A stretch of 64,000 nt of DNA, taken from NCBI RefSeq assembly GCF_000400365.1, contig NZ_BAOG01000093.1, positions 46,291-110,290 on the forward strand. The letters are read 5' to 3'. Positions 1 to 8,670 of the stretch are shown here, one piece after another. A program made the translations under genes and the position numbers. The notes below the pieces were generated by a model. It was given only the letters and a program-made list of their open reading frames with translations, was not told where the DNA came from and searched no databases. Each line of letters begins with the position of its first letter. Within the stretch, counting starts at the first letter, position 1. The stretch is from Vibrio jasicida CAIM 1864 = LMG 25398. Lineage in GTDB: Bacteria > Pseudomonadota > Gammaproteobacteria > Enterobacterales > Vibrionaceae.

Positions 1-440
1 ATTGCCAGCGATATACCCCCGATTATGACTAGCTGAAACGTATCCGTTGGTGTGATGGCCAATACGTTGCCTAAGACGATGGTTTGAATGTTAACCGCGG
101 CAGGAAACAAAGAGACAAGAAATAAACCCAACCCAAAGAAGGAGGTAAAAATCAGGCCTATAATAGCATCTTCTTTTAATTTACTTCTTTGGCTTAAAAA
201 CAACATTCCTGCGGCTGCAAGACCGCCAGATAGAAACGCACCAAAGGCAAATGGCAGACCAAGCATGTAAGCTCCAGCAACACCGGGAACAATCGAGTGA
301 GACAATGCATCACCAATCAATGACCAGCCCTTGAGCATCAGGTATGTCGATAAAAAGCCACAAACACCACCGATAAGCGCACTCACCCACATCGCATTTA
401 CCATGTAGCCGTAGTGAAATGGTTCAAGTAAATAATCCAT
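1..440 (-). CDS. Metal ABC transporter permease (SitC/YfeC-like), partial
   Basis: This is the N-terminal 146 residues of an inner-membrane permease of the ABC-3 (zinc/manganese/iron) family; the rest lies beyond the left edge. The ATG at 440-438 opens a hydrophobic protein starting MDYLLEPFHYGYMVNAMWVS, followed by a GxxxTYLMLKGWSLIGDALSHS-like stretch typical of the family. It lies 12 bp downstream of the ATPase gene and reads in the same direction, so it is the third gene of a binding protein-ATPase-permease operon. A second permease gene (sitD-like) may follow outside the window. Family assignment is firm; the exact metal is inferred from the Fur-type operator of the operon. Confidence 0.88.
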   Translation of the reverse strand, partial: MDYLLEPFHYGYMVNAMWVSALIGGVCGFLSTYLMLKGWSLIGDALSHSIVPGVAGAYMLGLPFAFGAFLSGGLAAAGMLFLSQRSKLKEDAIIGLIFTSFFGLGLFLVSLFPAAVNIQTIVLGNVLAITPTDTFQLVIIGGISLA

Positions 441-452
441 TAAATGAACTCC

Positions 453-1307
453 TTACTTCTCAACTCTAGAAACAGGTACCGCTTGCTGCTCGCCATACAT
501 CACGACCGGACGCTCGTGATCTGAAAGGACTGTCAGCTTACGTTCATCATCGTCGTCATGAAGGTCTTTACCGCCAAGGATGAAATGACGAAGGACCCCA
601 CCAAAAGCAAGTTCAAGGTTTTCAGGTGTGAAAACATCACGAGTCATACCAGATGCCAATACCGTTCGATTGATCAATACGGTACGGTCACAAAAGTCTG
701 GAACACTGCCGAGGTTATGGGTAGAAACCAGCATCACTTTGCCTTCGTCACGTAGGTCACGAAGCAATGCCATGATTTGATCTTCGGTTTGAACATCGAC
801 CCCCGTAAAAGGTTCATCGAGTAAAATAACGTTGCTCTCTTGAGCCAGTGCCCTTGCCAGAAATACTCGCTTTTTCTGACCGCCGGAAAGTTCCCCAATT
901 TGGCGTTTTCTAAAAGGCGTCATGTTCACGCGATCCAGCGCGGCCGTCACCATGTCATGATCTTTTTGCTTTGGAATTCGCAACAACCCCATATGACCGT
1001 AACGTCCCATCATGACAACGTCTTCGACCAATACGGGAAAATTCCAGTCGATTTCTTCACTCTGTGGAACGTAAGCCACCACATTTTGCTTAAGTGCTTT
1101 TTTAGCAGGGAGACCAAGGATCTCGACCGATCCTTGGCTCACCGGAACAAAACCCATGATCGATTTGAATAGCGTAGACTTACCACTTCCATTCACTCCA
1201 ACAAGGGCCGTAATCGACCCTTTTGGAAGTGTAAAACTCGCATCATACAGTGCGGTATGTCCGTTACGATAAGTGACGCTGATGTCCGATACTTTAATAC
1301 CTGTCAT
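453..1307 (-). CDS. Metal ABC transporter ATP-binding protein (SitB/YfeB-like)
   Basis: Cytoplasmic ATPase that energises import of Mn2+, Fe2+ or Zn2+ through the neighbouring permease. The 284-residue protein shows Walker A GVNGSGKST at about 37-45, the ABC signature LSGGQ at about 140-144, Walker B ILLDEP at about 161-166 and the switch histidine STHN near 197. The C-terminal tail after residue 240 is acidic (a DDDDE run) and longer than the minimal ATPase fold. Its start codon touches the stop of the upstream binding-protein gene at base 1307, which indicates translational coupling. Sequence alone does not separate a Mn from a Zn transporter. Confidence 0.92.
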   Translation of the reverse strand: MTGIKVSDISVTYRNGHTALYDASFTLPKGSITALVGVNGSGKSTLFKSIMGFVPVSQGSVEILGLPAKKALKQNVVAYVPQSEEIDWNFPVLVEDVVMMGRYGHMGLLRIPKQKDHDMVTAALDRVNMTPFRKRQIGELSGGQKKRVFLARALAQESNVILLDEPFTGVDVQTEDQIMALLRDLRDEGKVMLVSTHNLGSVPDFCDRTVLINRTVLASGMTRDVFTPENLELAFGGVLRHFILGGKDLHDDDDERKLTVLSDHERPVVMYGEQQAVPVSRVEK

Positions 1308-2215
1308 TACTGCTCTAGACCCTCTGCAATTGTGTTAGACGTCACTTGTAATAAATCCAAAAACGTAGGGACCGGGCCATCTTGGCTACTTAGCGAGTCA
1401 ACATAAAGGACACCTGCGTATGTCGCCCCCGTCTCGCGAGCAACTTGTTGCGCTGGCTTAGCAGAAACCGTACTTTCGCTAAAGACCGCTCGAATTTTAT
1501 TGGAACGAACTTCATCAATGACACGTTTAACTTGTTGTGGTGTGCCTTGTGAATCTGCATTGATTGGCCATAGGTACAGCTCTTTTAAACCAAAATCGCG
1601 AGCTAAGTAGCTGAACGCCCCCTCACTGGTCACTAACCAACGTTGGTCTTCTGGGATTTGAGCGACTTTTTCACGGATTGGCTGCACCATGTCCATGATC
1701 TGCTTTTTGTAGACTTCTGCATTCTTCTGGTAAGTCTCCGCATTAACGCTGTCATATTTCACGAGAGCATCTCGAATATTGTCGACATAAATTAACGCGT
1801 CACTTGGAGACATCCAAGCATGTGGGTTGGGCTTACCACTGTATGGGCCTTGCGCGATGCTCATTGGTTTGATGCCTTCCGTGACAATCACACTTGGAAC
1901 ATCGTGCAGATTTTTGAAAAATTTCTTGAACCACAGTTCTAGGTTCAGTCCATTGTAAAGAATAAGGTCAGCGCCTTGAGCACGACGAATGTCTCCTGGC
2001 GTAGCTTGATAATTGTGGATTTCAGCGTCGGGCTTCGTAATGGATTCGACAACAGCAGCATCACCAGCAACATTTTTCGCCATGTCAGCGATAATGGTGA
2101 AGGTAGTCACGACTTTAAATTTCTCATCAGCCACCGCTGACGCACTCAATCCCAATGATAATAATGACAGAAGTACAGCTGCAGGTTTGGCTAAAGCACC
2201 AAGTTTCAATCTCAT
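1307..2215 (-). CDS. Metal ABC transporter substrate-binding protein (SitA/YfeA-like)
   Basis: Periplasmic cluster A-I metal-binding protein (ZnuA/PsaA/SitA superfamily), 302 residues. Residues 1-29 form a signal peptide (basic start, long Leu/Ser core, ASAVADE cleavage region). The canonical four metal ligands are visible: His67 (IHNYQ), His132 (NPHAW), Glu198 (TSEGAF) and Asp273 (YVDSLS). The H-H-E-D set and the absence of a long His-rich loop favour Mn/Fe over a dedicated zinc importer. It is the first gene of the operon, directly behind the Fur-type palindrome, and delivers metal to the downstream ATPase-permease. Confidence 0.92.
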   Translation of the reverse strand: MRLKLGALAKPAAVLLSLLSLGLSASAVADEKFKVVTTFTIIADMAKNVAGDAAVVESITKPDAEIHNYQATPGDIRRAQGADLILYNGLNLELWFKKFFKNLHDVPSVIVTEGIKPMSIAQGPYSGKPNPHAWMSPSDALIYVDNIRDALVKYDSVNAETYQKNAEVYKKQIMDMVQPIREKVAQIPEDQRWLVTSEGAFSYLARDFGLKELYLWPINADSQGTPQQVKRVIDEVRSNKIRAVFSESTVSAKPAQQVARETGATYAGVLYVDSLSSQDGPVPTFLDLLQVTSNTIAEGLEQ

Positions 2216-2277
2216 CCTTGTTTTCTCCAGAAGGCAAAGTTACTTTGAAAGTTAGAATGATTCTACATTCCAATAGC

Positions 2278-2314
2278 AACACTGTAAATGATAATGGTTA
2301 TCATTTACAGTGTT
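2278..2314. promoter_or_regulatory. Fur-type operator, 37-bp near-perfect palindrome
   Basis: Two 17-bp perfectly complementary arms flank a TGG centre; the core ATGATAATGGTTATCAT closely matches the Fur consensus of GATAAT repeats. It lies 63 bp upstream of the metal-binding-protein start, where a repressor would block the operon. Fur control by iron is the simplest reading. A manganese-responsive Fur relative (Mur) or MntR cannot be excluded, because the site is more symmetrical than most Fur boxes. Confidence 0.85.
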
Positions 2315-2361
2315 TTTAACTCTTATCTTATGAAAAGTGTGAGATCGTTTTGAACAGCCCT

Positions 2362-4104
2362 TTACACAGCCGTTACAATTGCTTTCGCATTCAATCCTTT
2401 ATCTAAGTTGATCAACAATAATTGGCACGGCTCTTGGTTGATTTTTTCTCCGGTCCAAAAATCGTACCAATCGGTAGGTTGGTCAGCTGTGAGGGTAAAT
2501 TCCATAGGTTCATCATTGGTGTAGTTAAACAAGCAATGTAGGTCATTCTTAGAGGTCAGCGGCAAAAATGCGTGATTTAAGCCTAACGCAGTAAACTTGG
2601 CAGCCTCTTGATTTCGACACTGGCGCAGCATTAGTTTAGAGAGTGTCTTACTCGCAAATGACGTAATCTCTGGCAAAGGATCACCAGAAAGCAGTAAGCC
2701 ACCACAAGCTAATAGAGCATTGCGATGAAATTGGTAGTCTTCTCGGGAAGCGGCTTGGTTTGGAAGTGAAGTAAACGTCGCACAATCAGGGTCGATTTGC
2801 CACAACTTACGATGTTGCCAACTGCGGAAGAAAGTCTCTTTAGCGATTTGCTCAAAGCGATGACTATGGCGCTCGACATCGTCAGACACACGCATTGCAT
2901 CGACTAAGCCCAAAGAAGGCCACATTGGCGCGTTACAGCCTAATAGCCATGCATCCCCTGCCCCTTTGGCGATCGCTTCCATCCCCATGCGGTAGGCTTC
3001 TACACCGGTTACGCCCGATTGACTGCGCTTACCTTTTAAAGTGCCCCAGTAGTTTGCGTCTAATTTGAATAGCTCAACACCCCACTCTTCTCGCATGACA
3101 GATACGACGTAAGTTAAGTGATCTTGAACTTCAGGGTTTGAAGTATCGAGAATGTACCAAGGTGTACAGCGCCAACCACCATAGGTGACATCTTCAGCTT
3201 TCAGGAGGTCTCCGTCTTCGTGACGCACAAACCATTCAGGATGCTTTTTGAAGATTTCTGATTCTGGTTGGGCAATGAATGGTGCCATCCAGATCGCGGG
3301 CTTCTTGCCCTTCGCGCGAATGTTATGAATAAGCTCTTTTACACCACCAGAGAACTTATCAGAAGGCGTTAACCAATCGCCCATGAAAGCTTGGTAGCCA
3401 TCATCCAACAATACCCATTCAAGCTCAGACAGCTTATCTTGCATGCATTCAACGTTTTCTAGGACGTTATTTTCTGTCACTTCCGCATAATACGCATACC
3501 AAGAACACCACCCAATTGGCGCATCTTGTAAAACACCATTACGCACGGAGTGATGTTCTGCAATCATCTCACTGTATTCAGCGTAGAGTTCAGACAGAGA
3601 ATCACCACGTAAAACGGCAACAGATTCAAGGGTATTGTGCGCCCAATCGGCCACTTGTGTCATTTCACCATCGAGAGCAGCAGATAGAATCCAATGATCA
3701 CCATGTTGAACAACATCAAAATAACCCGCAAAACGATGACATGAGGTGAAACCAAACAAGGTATAGCCTGCAGCATCTTCTACAACGAGATAGTTGTAGT
3801 AACGTTTTGGCGCATGTTCCGGATAGATTCGATACGACGCATTGTTATCAGGACAGCGGCCAATATCGACGGGGTGAGAAATGGTGCCCGAAGTTTGAGC
3901 GAGCATCTGGAAGCCGTCACCAATAACGGTCGCTCCTTGCTCATACAAGAAAGGCATTTCAAATAGTACTTCTCGTTCGCTGTAGGTTTTGTTGTGAATC
4001 CCCGCAAACGAAAAGTGCAGTTGGTTACCAACGACTTCGAACTGAAGATCGTTATCCATCACCGTTATTTCAGTGTGATTGGCCAATTGAATGGTTTGAG
4101 CCAT
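2362..4104 (-). CDS. Alpha-galactosidase, GH36 family
   Basis: Probable cytoplasmic alpha-galactosidase (no signal peptide) that releases galactose from alpha-1,6-galactosides such as melibiose or raffinose. GH36 hallmarks, numbered from the longer GTG-started frame at 4119, are GWCSW at about 203-207, LDDGYQ at about 238, the nucleophile in FKLDANYW (Asp354), the CNAPMWPS stretch at about 395 and the acid/base pair in VSDDVE (Asp413/414). The ATG at 4104 (MAQTIQLA) was chosen; a GTG five codons upstream is possible and neither start has a strong ribosome site. No sugar transporter or regulator lies beside it, so it is an orphan catabolic gene between metal-import and TMAO genes. Confidence 0.85.
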   Translation of the reverse strand: MAQTIQLANHTEITVMDNDLQFEVVGNQLHFSFAGIHNKTYSEREVLFEMPFLYEQGATVIGDGFQMLAQTSGTISHPVDIGRCPDNNASYRIYPEHAPKRYYNYLVVEDAAGYTLFGFTSCHRFAGYFDVVQHGDHWILSAALDGEMTQVADWAHNTLESVAVLRGDSLSELYAEYSEMIAEHHSVRNGVLQDAPIGWCSWYAYYAEVTENNVLENVECMQDKLSELEWVLLDDGYQAFMGDWLTPSDKFSGGVKELIHNIRAKGKKPAIWMAPFIAQPESEIFKKHPEWFVRHEDGDLLKAEDVTYGGWRCTPWYILDTSNPEVQDHLTYVVSVMREEWGVELFKLDANYWGTLKGKRSQSGVTGVEAYRMGMEAIAKGAGDAWLLGCNAPMWPSLGLVDAMRVSDDVERHSHRFEQIAKETFFRSWQHRKLWQIDPDCATFTSLPNQAASREDYQFHRNALLACGGLLLSGDPLPEITSFASKTLSKLMLRQCRNQEAAKFTALGLNHAFLPLTSKNDLHCLFNYTNDEPMEFTLTADQPTDWYDFWTGEKINQEPCQLLLINLDKGLNAKAIVTAV

Positions 4105-4251
4105 AGAAAATCTACTCACTTGATTATTATTGTGTTGTTTCCTTCATTATCCTTTGCTTCTCTCCCCCAAATCGTTATCAACGTCACGAATCGACATCGT
4201 TCCTAATTATATCAAATAAGTATTGAGAGAATGCTCACTGAAATTTTGGTT

Positions 4252-4281
4252 AAAAAAATACCAGCCCGAAGGCTGGTATTT
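4252..4281 (-). terminator. Rho-independent terminator of torECA
   Basis: An 11-bp stem (AAATACCAGCC paired with GGCTGGTATTT) closed by a TTCG tetraloop and followed on the minus strand by a run of seven T. It lies 23 bp past the torA stop and ends the operon. Confidence 0.9.
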
Positions 4282-4303
4282 CATTTAAAGCTTAGTGCTG
4301 TTA

Positions 4304-6766
4304 TTAAGCAACTTCGATTGGACCACCGAATGAAGTCACTGGTGGAACTTTACCAGTGAATTTCTCGAAGTCTACGATACATGTGTTCGCAGAAGTCGCC
4401 TGTGCTAGCTCAGAAGAACCGATATCTTGAGTTAGTGTGTTAGGGTCACCGTAAGTACAGATTGCACCTACTTTCTCGTTTAGAGGACCGTACCATGCAC
4501 CTTCTTCGATACGCACAACACCACGTGGGTAGCTGTCTGTTAGAACCGCACCAGCAAGAAGTTGACCACGGTCGTTAAATACACGTACCAAGTCACCGTC
4601 TTTAATGCCTTTTGCTTTCGCATCAGCTGGGTTGATGTATACAGGCTCGCGACCTTGAACAGCGTAAGTAGCACGGAAATCTTCAGATTCACACATCTGA
4701 GAGTGCAGACGCTTGTCCGGGTGGCAAGATTGTAGCCAGTACGGGTGTTTGTCAGAGCCAGGACCACCGTGTGAACGTTCTGATTTCTCGAACCACATTG
4801 GGTGTTCTTGACAATGTTCGTAACCGTAACGACCGATCTTACGAGAAGTGATCTCGATGAAGCCAGAAGGCGTACCCAGTGGGTTGATTTCTGGATCTTT
4901 ACGGAAGTCAGCGTGACGAACCCAAGGCTTACCTTCACCGAAGTCTAGTACGCTTTGTTCCCAGAACTCTTCAAATTCTGGCATCTCGAACTTACCGTCG
5001 TTCGCTTTCTTACAATCGTTGTACAGGCTACGGATCCATTCCATTTCGCTCATACCACGAGTGTACTCGTCGCGACGACCAAAGCGTTGAGTCAACTCGC
5101 TCATGATTTGGAAATCTGGCTTAGATTGGAACAATGGATCCACTAGGCGGTGCATAGCAACCAAACCTTTATTCGAGTATGAACCGTATACGTCAATATC
5201 GTTACGTTCCCACTGAGTACATGCTGGTAGAACGATGTCAGAGAAACGACAAGTCGCCGTCCAAGCAAACTCAATAGTTACCACAGTCTGAAGCTTTTGG
5301 AATGCTTGCTTCATGCGGTTACGATCTTGGTGGTGGTGCCATGGGTTATTACCTGAGATCACCATCATCTTGAAGTCTGGAAGCTTAACTTTACCACCGT
5401 TGTAGTTGATTTCTTTACCTGGCTCTAGAAGACAGTCGATCCAACGTGCAACAGGGATAGTACGGCTGTAACCGTTAAAGTCGTTGTTATCCCACTTCGG
5501 TTTCATACCTGTGTCTAGGTTACGAGGGAAGCCACCAGGGCCCGCGAAACCAGTTGAAGGAACACCGATACTTGAGTAGTGGTGACCGTAAGAGATACCG
5601 CCACCTGGTAGACCGATTTGGCCAACCATTGCTGCCACAACTGCAGCTGCCCAGTATGGTTGTTCACCGTGCTCTTGACGCTGGATACACCAACCCATCA
5701 GGATTTGTGTACGGCCGTTTACTAACATGCGTGCGAATTCACGAATCTTGTCCGCTTTCACACCACAGATAGGTGCAGCCCACTCAGGCGTCTTAACAAC
5801 TTTATCTTTCGTTTCACCTTGAACGTACTTGATGAAGTCTTCAAAACCTAGGCAGTAAGTCTCGATGAACTTCTTGTCGTATAGGTCTTCATTGTACAAC
5901 ACGTGCGCAACAGCAAGCATAAATGCTACGTCTGTTAGCGGGTTGATGTACAAGTGGTCATTTTCAAGGTAACGCTGAGTCTTGTTCTTCACTGGGTCTA
6001 CAGATAGAACGTTGATCTCACCTTTCGCTACTTTTTCTTTCAGTTGCGCTAGGTACTTAAATGACTCGTGCGTTTCACAGTTCCAACCTACCTGTAGGTT
6101 TTTCACTGGGTCGTTTGCCCAAAGAACGATGTTGTCTGAGTTCTCTAGGATTTCAGACCAAGACGTACCTTGTGCGTATACTTCTGTAGAACCAAGTACG
6201 TAAGGCATGATGGTTTGACCCGCACCAGTAGAGTAGTCACCTACTTTAGTGATGAAGTTACCGTGCATACCTACCGCACGTTGCATGTGTGCAGTACAGT
6301 TGTTGAACGCACCAGTTTGGTTCCAACCTGTTTGACCTGCGTGTAGAGCCCATGGACCGTATTCTTTTTGAACACGCTCTAGCTCACGGTAGAACAGGTC
6401 TAGAGCTTCATCCCATGTAACACGGATGAAACGGTTGTTACCACGCGTTTCCGCGCTGTATTTGTGCTTTTTAAGCCAATCTAGACGAACCATTGGGTAA
6501 CGAACACGTGATGGGCTGTAAATGATGCCCTTGATGCCGTTCAACATTTCTGTTGGGTTCTTATCTAGTTCTAGCGGTTTGATCTCTTGAACTTTACCCG
6601 CGTAGATGTGGGCGCGGAACGCGCCCCAGTGTGAACCTGTTACTTTCCAAGTACCCGTAGTCTCAGCTGCATTTGCAGATGCTGAAGCCAATAAGCTTGG
6701 ACCGATAACTGACGCTGCACTTGTGGTTGCTACACCTTTAAGAAAACTTCTTCGTGTAATAGCCAT
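4304..6766 (-). CDS. torA: Trimethylamine-N-oxide reductase, catalytic subunit TorA
   Basis: Periplasmic molybdopterin enzyme that reduces TMAO to trimethylamine as terminal electron acceptor. The 820-residue protein begins with a twin-arginine signal (TRRSFLKG at about 4-11, Ala-rich core, cleavage near SANAAE), so it is exported folded with its cofactor. The DMSO-reductase-family fold follows, including GNNPWHHHQDRNRM near 465 and a C-terminal molybdopterin-dinucleotide domain. No N-terminal Fe-S cysteine cluster is seen, as expected for TorA/DmsA type III enzymes. It is 25 bp behind torC in a torECA operon. The dedicated chaperone gene torD is not downstream here, unlike E. coli torCAD. 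Confidence 0.95.
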   Translation of the reverse strand: MAITRRSFLKGVATTSAASVIGPSLLASASANAAETTGTWKVTGSHWGAFRAHIYAGKVQEIKPLELDKNPTEMLNGIKGIIYSPSRVRYPMVRLDWLKKHKYSAETRGNNRFIRVTWDEALDLFYRELERVQKEYGPWALHAGQTGWNQTGAFNNCTAHMQRAVGMHGNFITKVGDYSTGAGQTIMPYVLGSTEVYAQGTSWSEILENSDNIVLWANDPVKNLQVGWNCETHESFKYLAQLKEKVAKGEINVLSVDPVKNKTQRYLENDHLYINPLTDVAFMLAVAHVLYNEDLYDKKFIETYCLGFEDFIKYVQGETKDKVVKTPEWAAPICGVKADKIREFARMLVNGRTQILMGWCIQRQEHGEQPYWAAAVVAAMVGQIGLPGGGISYGHHYSSIGVPSTGFAGPGGFPRNLDTGMKPKWDNNDFNGYSRTIPVARWIDCLLEPGKEINYNGGKVKLPDFKMMVISGNNPWHHHQDRNRMKQAFQKLQTVVTIEFAWTATCRFSDIVLPACTQWERNDIDVYGSYSNKGLVAMHRLVDPLFQSKPDFQIMSELTQRFGRRDEYTRGMSEMEWIRSLYNDCKKANDGKFEMPEFEEFWEQSVLDFGEGKPWVRHADFRKDPEINPLGTPSGFIEITSRKIGRYGYEHCQEHPMWFEKSERSHGGPGSDKHPYWLQSCHPDKRLHSQMCESEDFRATYAVQGREPVYINPADAKAKGIKDGDLVRVFNDRGQLLAGAVLTDSYPRGVVRIEEGAWYGPLNEKVGAICTYGDPNTLTQDIGSSELAQATSANTCIVDFEKFTGKVPPVTSFGGPIEVA

Positions 6767-6791
6767 TTAATTTACTCCAATCCGACGCTTA

Positions 6792-7976
6792 TTAGTGGTG
6801 GCCTTCAGCATAATCTGAAGAGTGCTTCTGTAGGTACTTCAAGATCAGTGCTTCACTGTCTGTATCTAGGTTAACGAACGCTAGCATACCGTCAAACATA
6901 CCTGGCCATGTATTCGCATCGAAGTGCGCTTCAGCTGGTTGTGTGTGACATACTGAACAGTTTGTTTTGTATGCTTCTGCTGATTTTTCCCATACAGGCG
7001 TGATGTCGTTCAGCATAGATTCTTTCTTGATCCATACTTTCGCAGCCACTTTTTCCCAAGGAAGACCTGTTAGCTCATCCACTTTCTTCTCACCAGCCGT
7101 TACAACGTCAGCGTCTGTTGCAGCGTCTTTAAGTAGAGAAGCTACTGCGATGTTTTTACCGAAGTCTTCTTGGATTACACGACCAAAGCCTTTCGCTTTA
7201 CGCCAGCCGTCGATTTCGATTTCAACGTAGTCGCCTTTTTCTTCAAGAACTTTCACTGTTGATGCTGGGTTTAGAAGACCTGCTTCTTTCGCACCTTTAT
7301 CGTCGAAGTAGATTGGTAAGTGACGAACACTTACTAGCTCCTGACCTACACCGTAATCTGTGTTAGATGCCATACCTTCTAGGTCACCAACAATACCACC
7401 GATGCTGTCCATACCAGCTGGAAGTTTGTGCGCGATGCCTTTGTGACAGTCAACACAGCTCTGATCTTTTTCAGCAGCTTGTTTCATTTGGATACGAGCT
7501 GTTGGAGACATTTGCTCGAAATCCATAGAGTCGTAGTTGTGACAGTTTTTACACTCTAGAGATTTGTTTGCAGAGAAACGATCCCATTCGTGTTTAGCAA
7601 GTTCGATACGGCGCTCTTCAAAAACACCTGGTTCATCGTAGTTACCAAATACTTGTGCAAATACTTCTTTAGACGCTTGCATTTTACGAGCGATCTTATC
7701 TGTCCAGTTATGAGGAACGTGACAGTCAGGACAAGTTGCACGAACACCAGAGTGGTTTTTCCAGTGAACAGTGTCTTGTAGTTCAACGTATACGTTGTCA
7801 CGCATTGTGTGACAGCTGATACAGAATTCTTCTGTGTTGGTTGCTTCTAGGGCTGTGTTAAAGCCACCCCAGAAAATAACACCAGCGATGAAACCGCCCA
7901 TAGTCAGCACACCAAGGCTGATATGAACTGCCGGGCGCGTCATAGTACGCCACAGTTTAATGATTAATGATTTCAT
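6792..7976 (-). CDS. torC: Pentaheme c-type cytochrome TorC
   Basis: Membrane-anchored NapC/NirT-family cytochrome that passes electrons from menaquinol to TorA. A single N-terminal membrane segment (about 15-37) is followed by five CxxCH haem sites: CISCH (52-56), CPDCH (82-86), CKNCH (142-146) and CVDCH (174-178) in the NapC-like domain, and CSVCH (340-344) in the C-terminal monohaem domain. The 4+1 arrangement and 394-residue length are diagnostic for TorC. It sits between torE and torA on the same strand. Confidence 0.95.
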   Translation of the reverse strand: MKSLIIKLWRTMTRPAVHISLGVLTMGGFIAGVIFWGGFNTALEATNTEEFCISCHTMRDNVYVELQDTVHWKNHSGVRATCPDCHVPHNWTDKIARKMQASKEVFAQVFGNYDEPGVFEERRIELAKHEWDRFSANKSLECKNCHNYDSMDFEQMSPTARIQMKQAAEKDQSCVDCHKGIAHKLPAGMDSIGGIVGDLEGMASNTDYGVGQELVSVRHLPIYFDDKGAKEAGLLNPASTVKVLEEKGDYVEIEIDGWRKAKGFGRVIQEDFGKNIAVASLLKDAATDADVVTAGEKKVDELTGLPWEKVAAKVWIKKESMLNDITPVWEKSAEAYKTNCSVCHTQPAEAHFDANTWPGMFDGMLAFVNLDTDSEALILKYLQKHSSDYAEGHH

Positions 7977-8026
7977 TATTTGCTCTCTTAAAATCTTTTC
8001 TAAAATGTGGTTATGAGCTCACTGGC

Positions 8027-8206
8027 TTACATGCCGTGCGCACCTGGGGGACCAAAGAAGAACACTTGAAGTGCCCAAACAATAAATCCGTAGCCACCTA
8101 CGAAAGCCACACTCAGAATTGGGAAGAGAACAACTGCAATGAAGAGGAAAGACTTCCACTCCAGTGAGCGTTTTTCACCACTCTCAATTTTGTTAACATC
8201 ACTCAT
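8027..8206 (-). CDS. torE: TorE/NapE-family small membrane protein
   Basis: Short gene of 59 codons plus stop. The product MSDVNKIESGEKRSLEWKSF continues into a single transmembrane helix (FIAVVLFPILSVAFVGGYG) and ends FFFGPPGAHGM. This matches the NapE/TorE family, a small inner-membrane protein encoded at the head of torECAD operons in Vibrio and Shewanella; its precise role is unknown. It lies 50 bp upstream of torC. The start is the ATG at 8206; an ATG two bases upstream in another frame hits a stop at once. Confidence 0.88.
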   Translation of the reverse strand: MSDVNKIESGEKRSLEWKSFLFIAVVLFPILSVAFVGGYGFIVWALQVFFFGPPGAHGM

Positions 8207-8670
8207 ACATTTGCCTATTTTGTATCTAGTGTTATTGGAAAGCCTGTCTTACCAAGCTTAAGTTTTTTACAATCTCTATTGGAAAATGTTAGACCATACT
8301 ATCAGTAAGGTTCAATCAAATCTGACGCTTCATACCTTGTTATCCAACACTTTTTTGAGCTCATCCAGAGATGTGTTTGATTGATATTCTTTATTTAAAA
8401 TTATTAACAGATGTGAAAAAATAAGTCTTTTGCAACCTTGTTAAAGATACAACATAAAGATAACTTTGTTTACATTTAAATGGATTTTTTCGTGCTACTA
8501 AACCGCTATTTTTTCGACTAAAGACAATACCTTGTGAACGTTATGTTAAGAAAAATTCACAGAATCCGACTGACTTTTTTGTCGATAAGTTTGCAAAAAA
8601 ACAGAGCTTAGCAATTCATAAACCCATACTACTTCGTTAGAATCAAAGCGTTGTTTTTGGGGGAACATTT
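8207..8670. other. 464-bp divergent intergenic region, torE / fetB-like gene
   Basis: AT-rich spacer that must hold the leftward tor promoter and the rightward promoter of the FetB-like gene. I found no convincing FNR, NarP or TorR box and no ORF. A strong ribosome site (GGGGGA) precedes the rightward gene at about 8659-8664. Confidence 0.5.

Noticed and set aside
2278..2314. Palindrome read as terminator because TTTTT follows on plus strand
   Set aside because: No rightward gene lies upstream; both neighbours are leftward, and the core matches Fur.
4120..4252. GalR/LacI-type operator upstream of alpha-galactosidase
   Set aside because: CGTTATCAACG-like pieces are too imperfect to be called.
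4540..4938. 132-codon open frame inside torA
   Set aside because: It is a shifted-frame shadow of torA on the same strand, without ribosome site or family resemblance.
8207..8670. FNR-like or CRP-like half sites upstream of torE
   Set aside because: TTGATTGATATTC and TGTGAAAAAATAAG segments lack the second half of the dyads.
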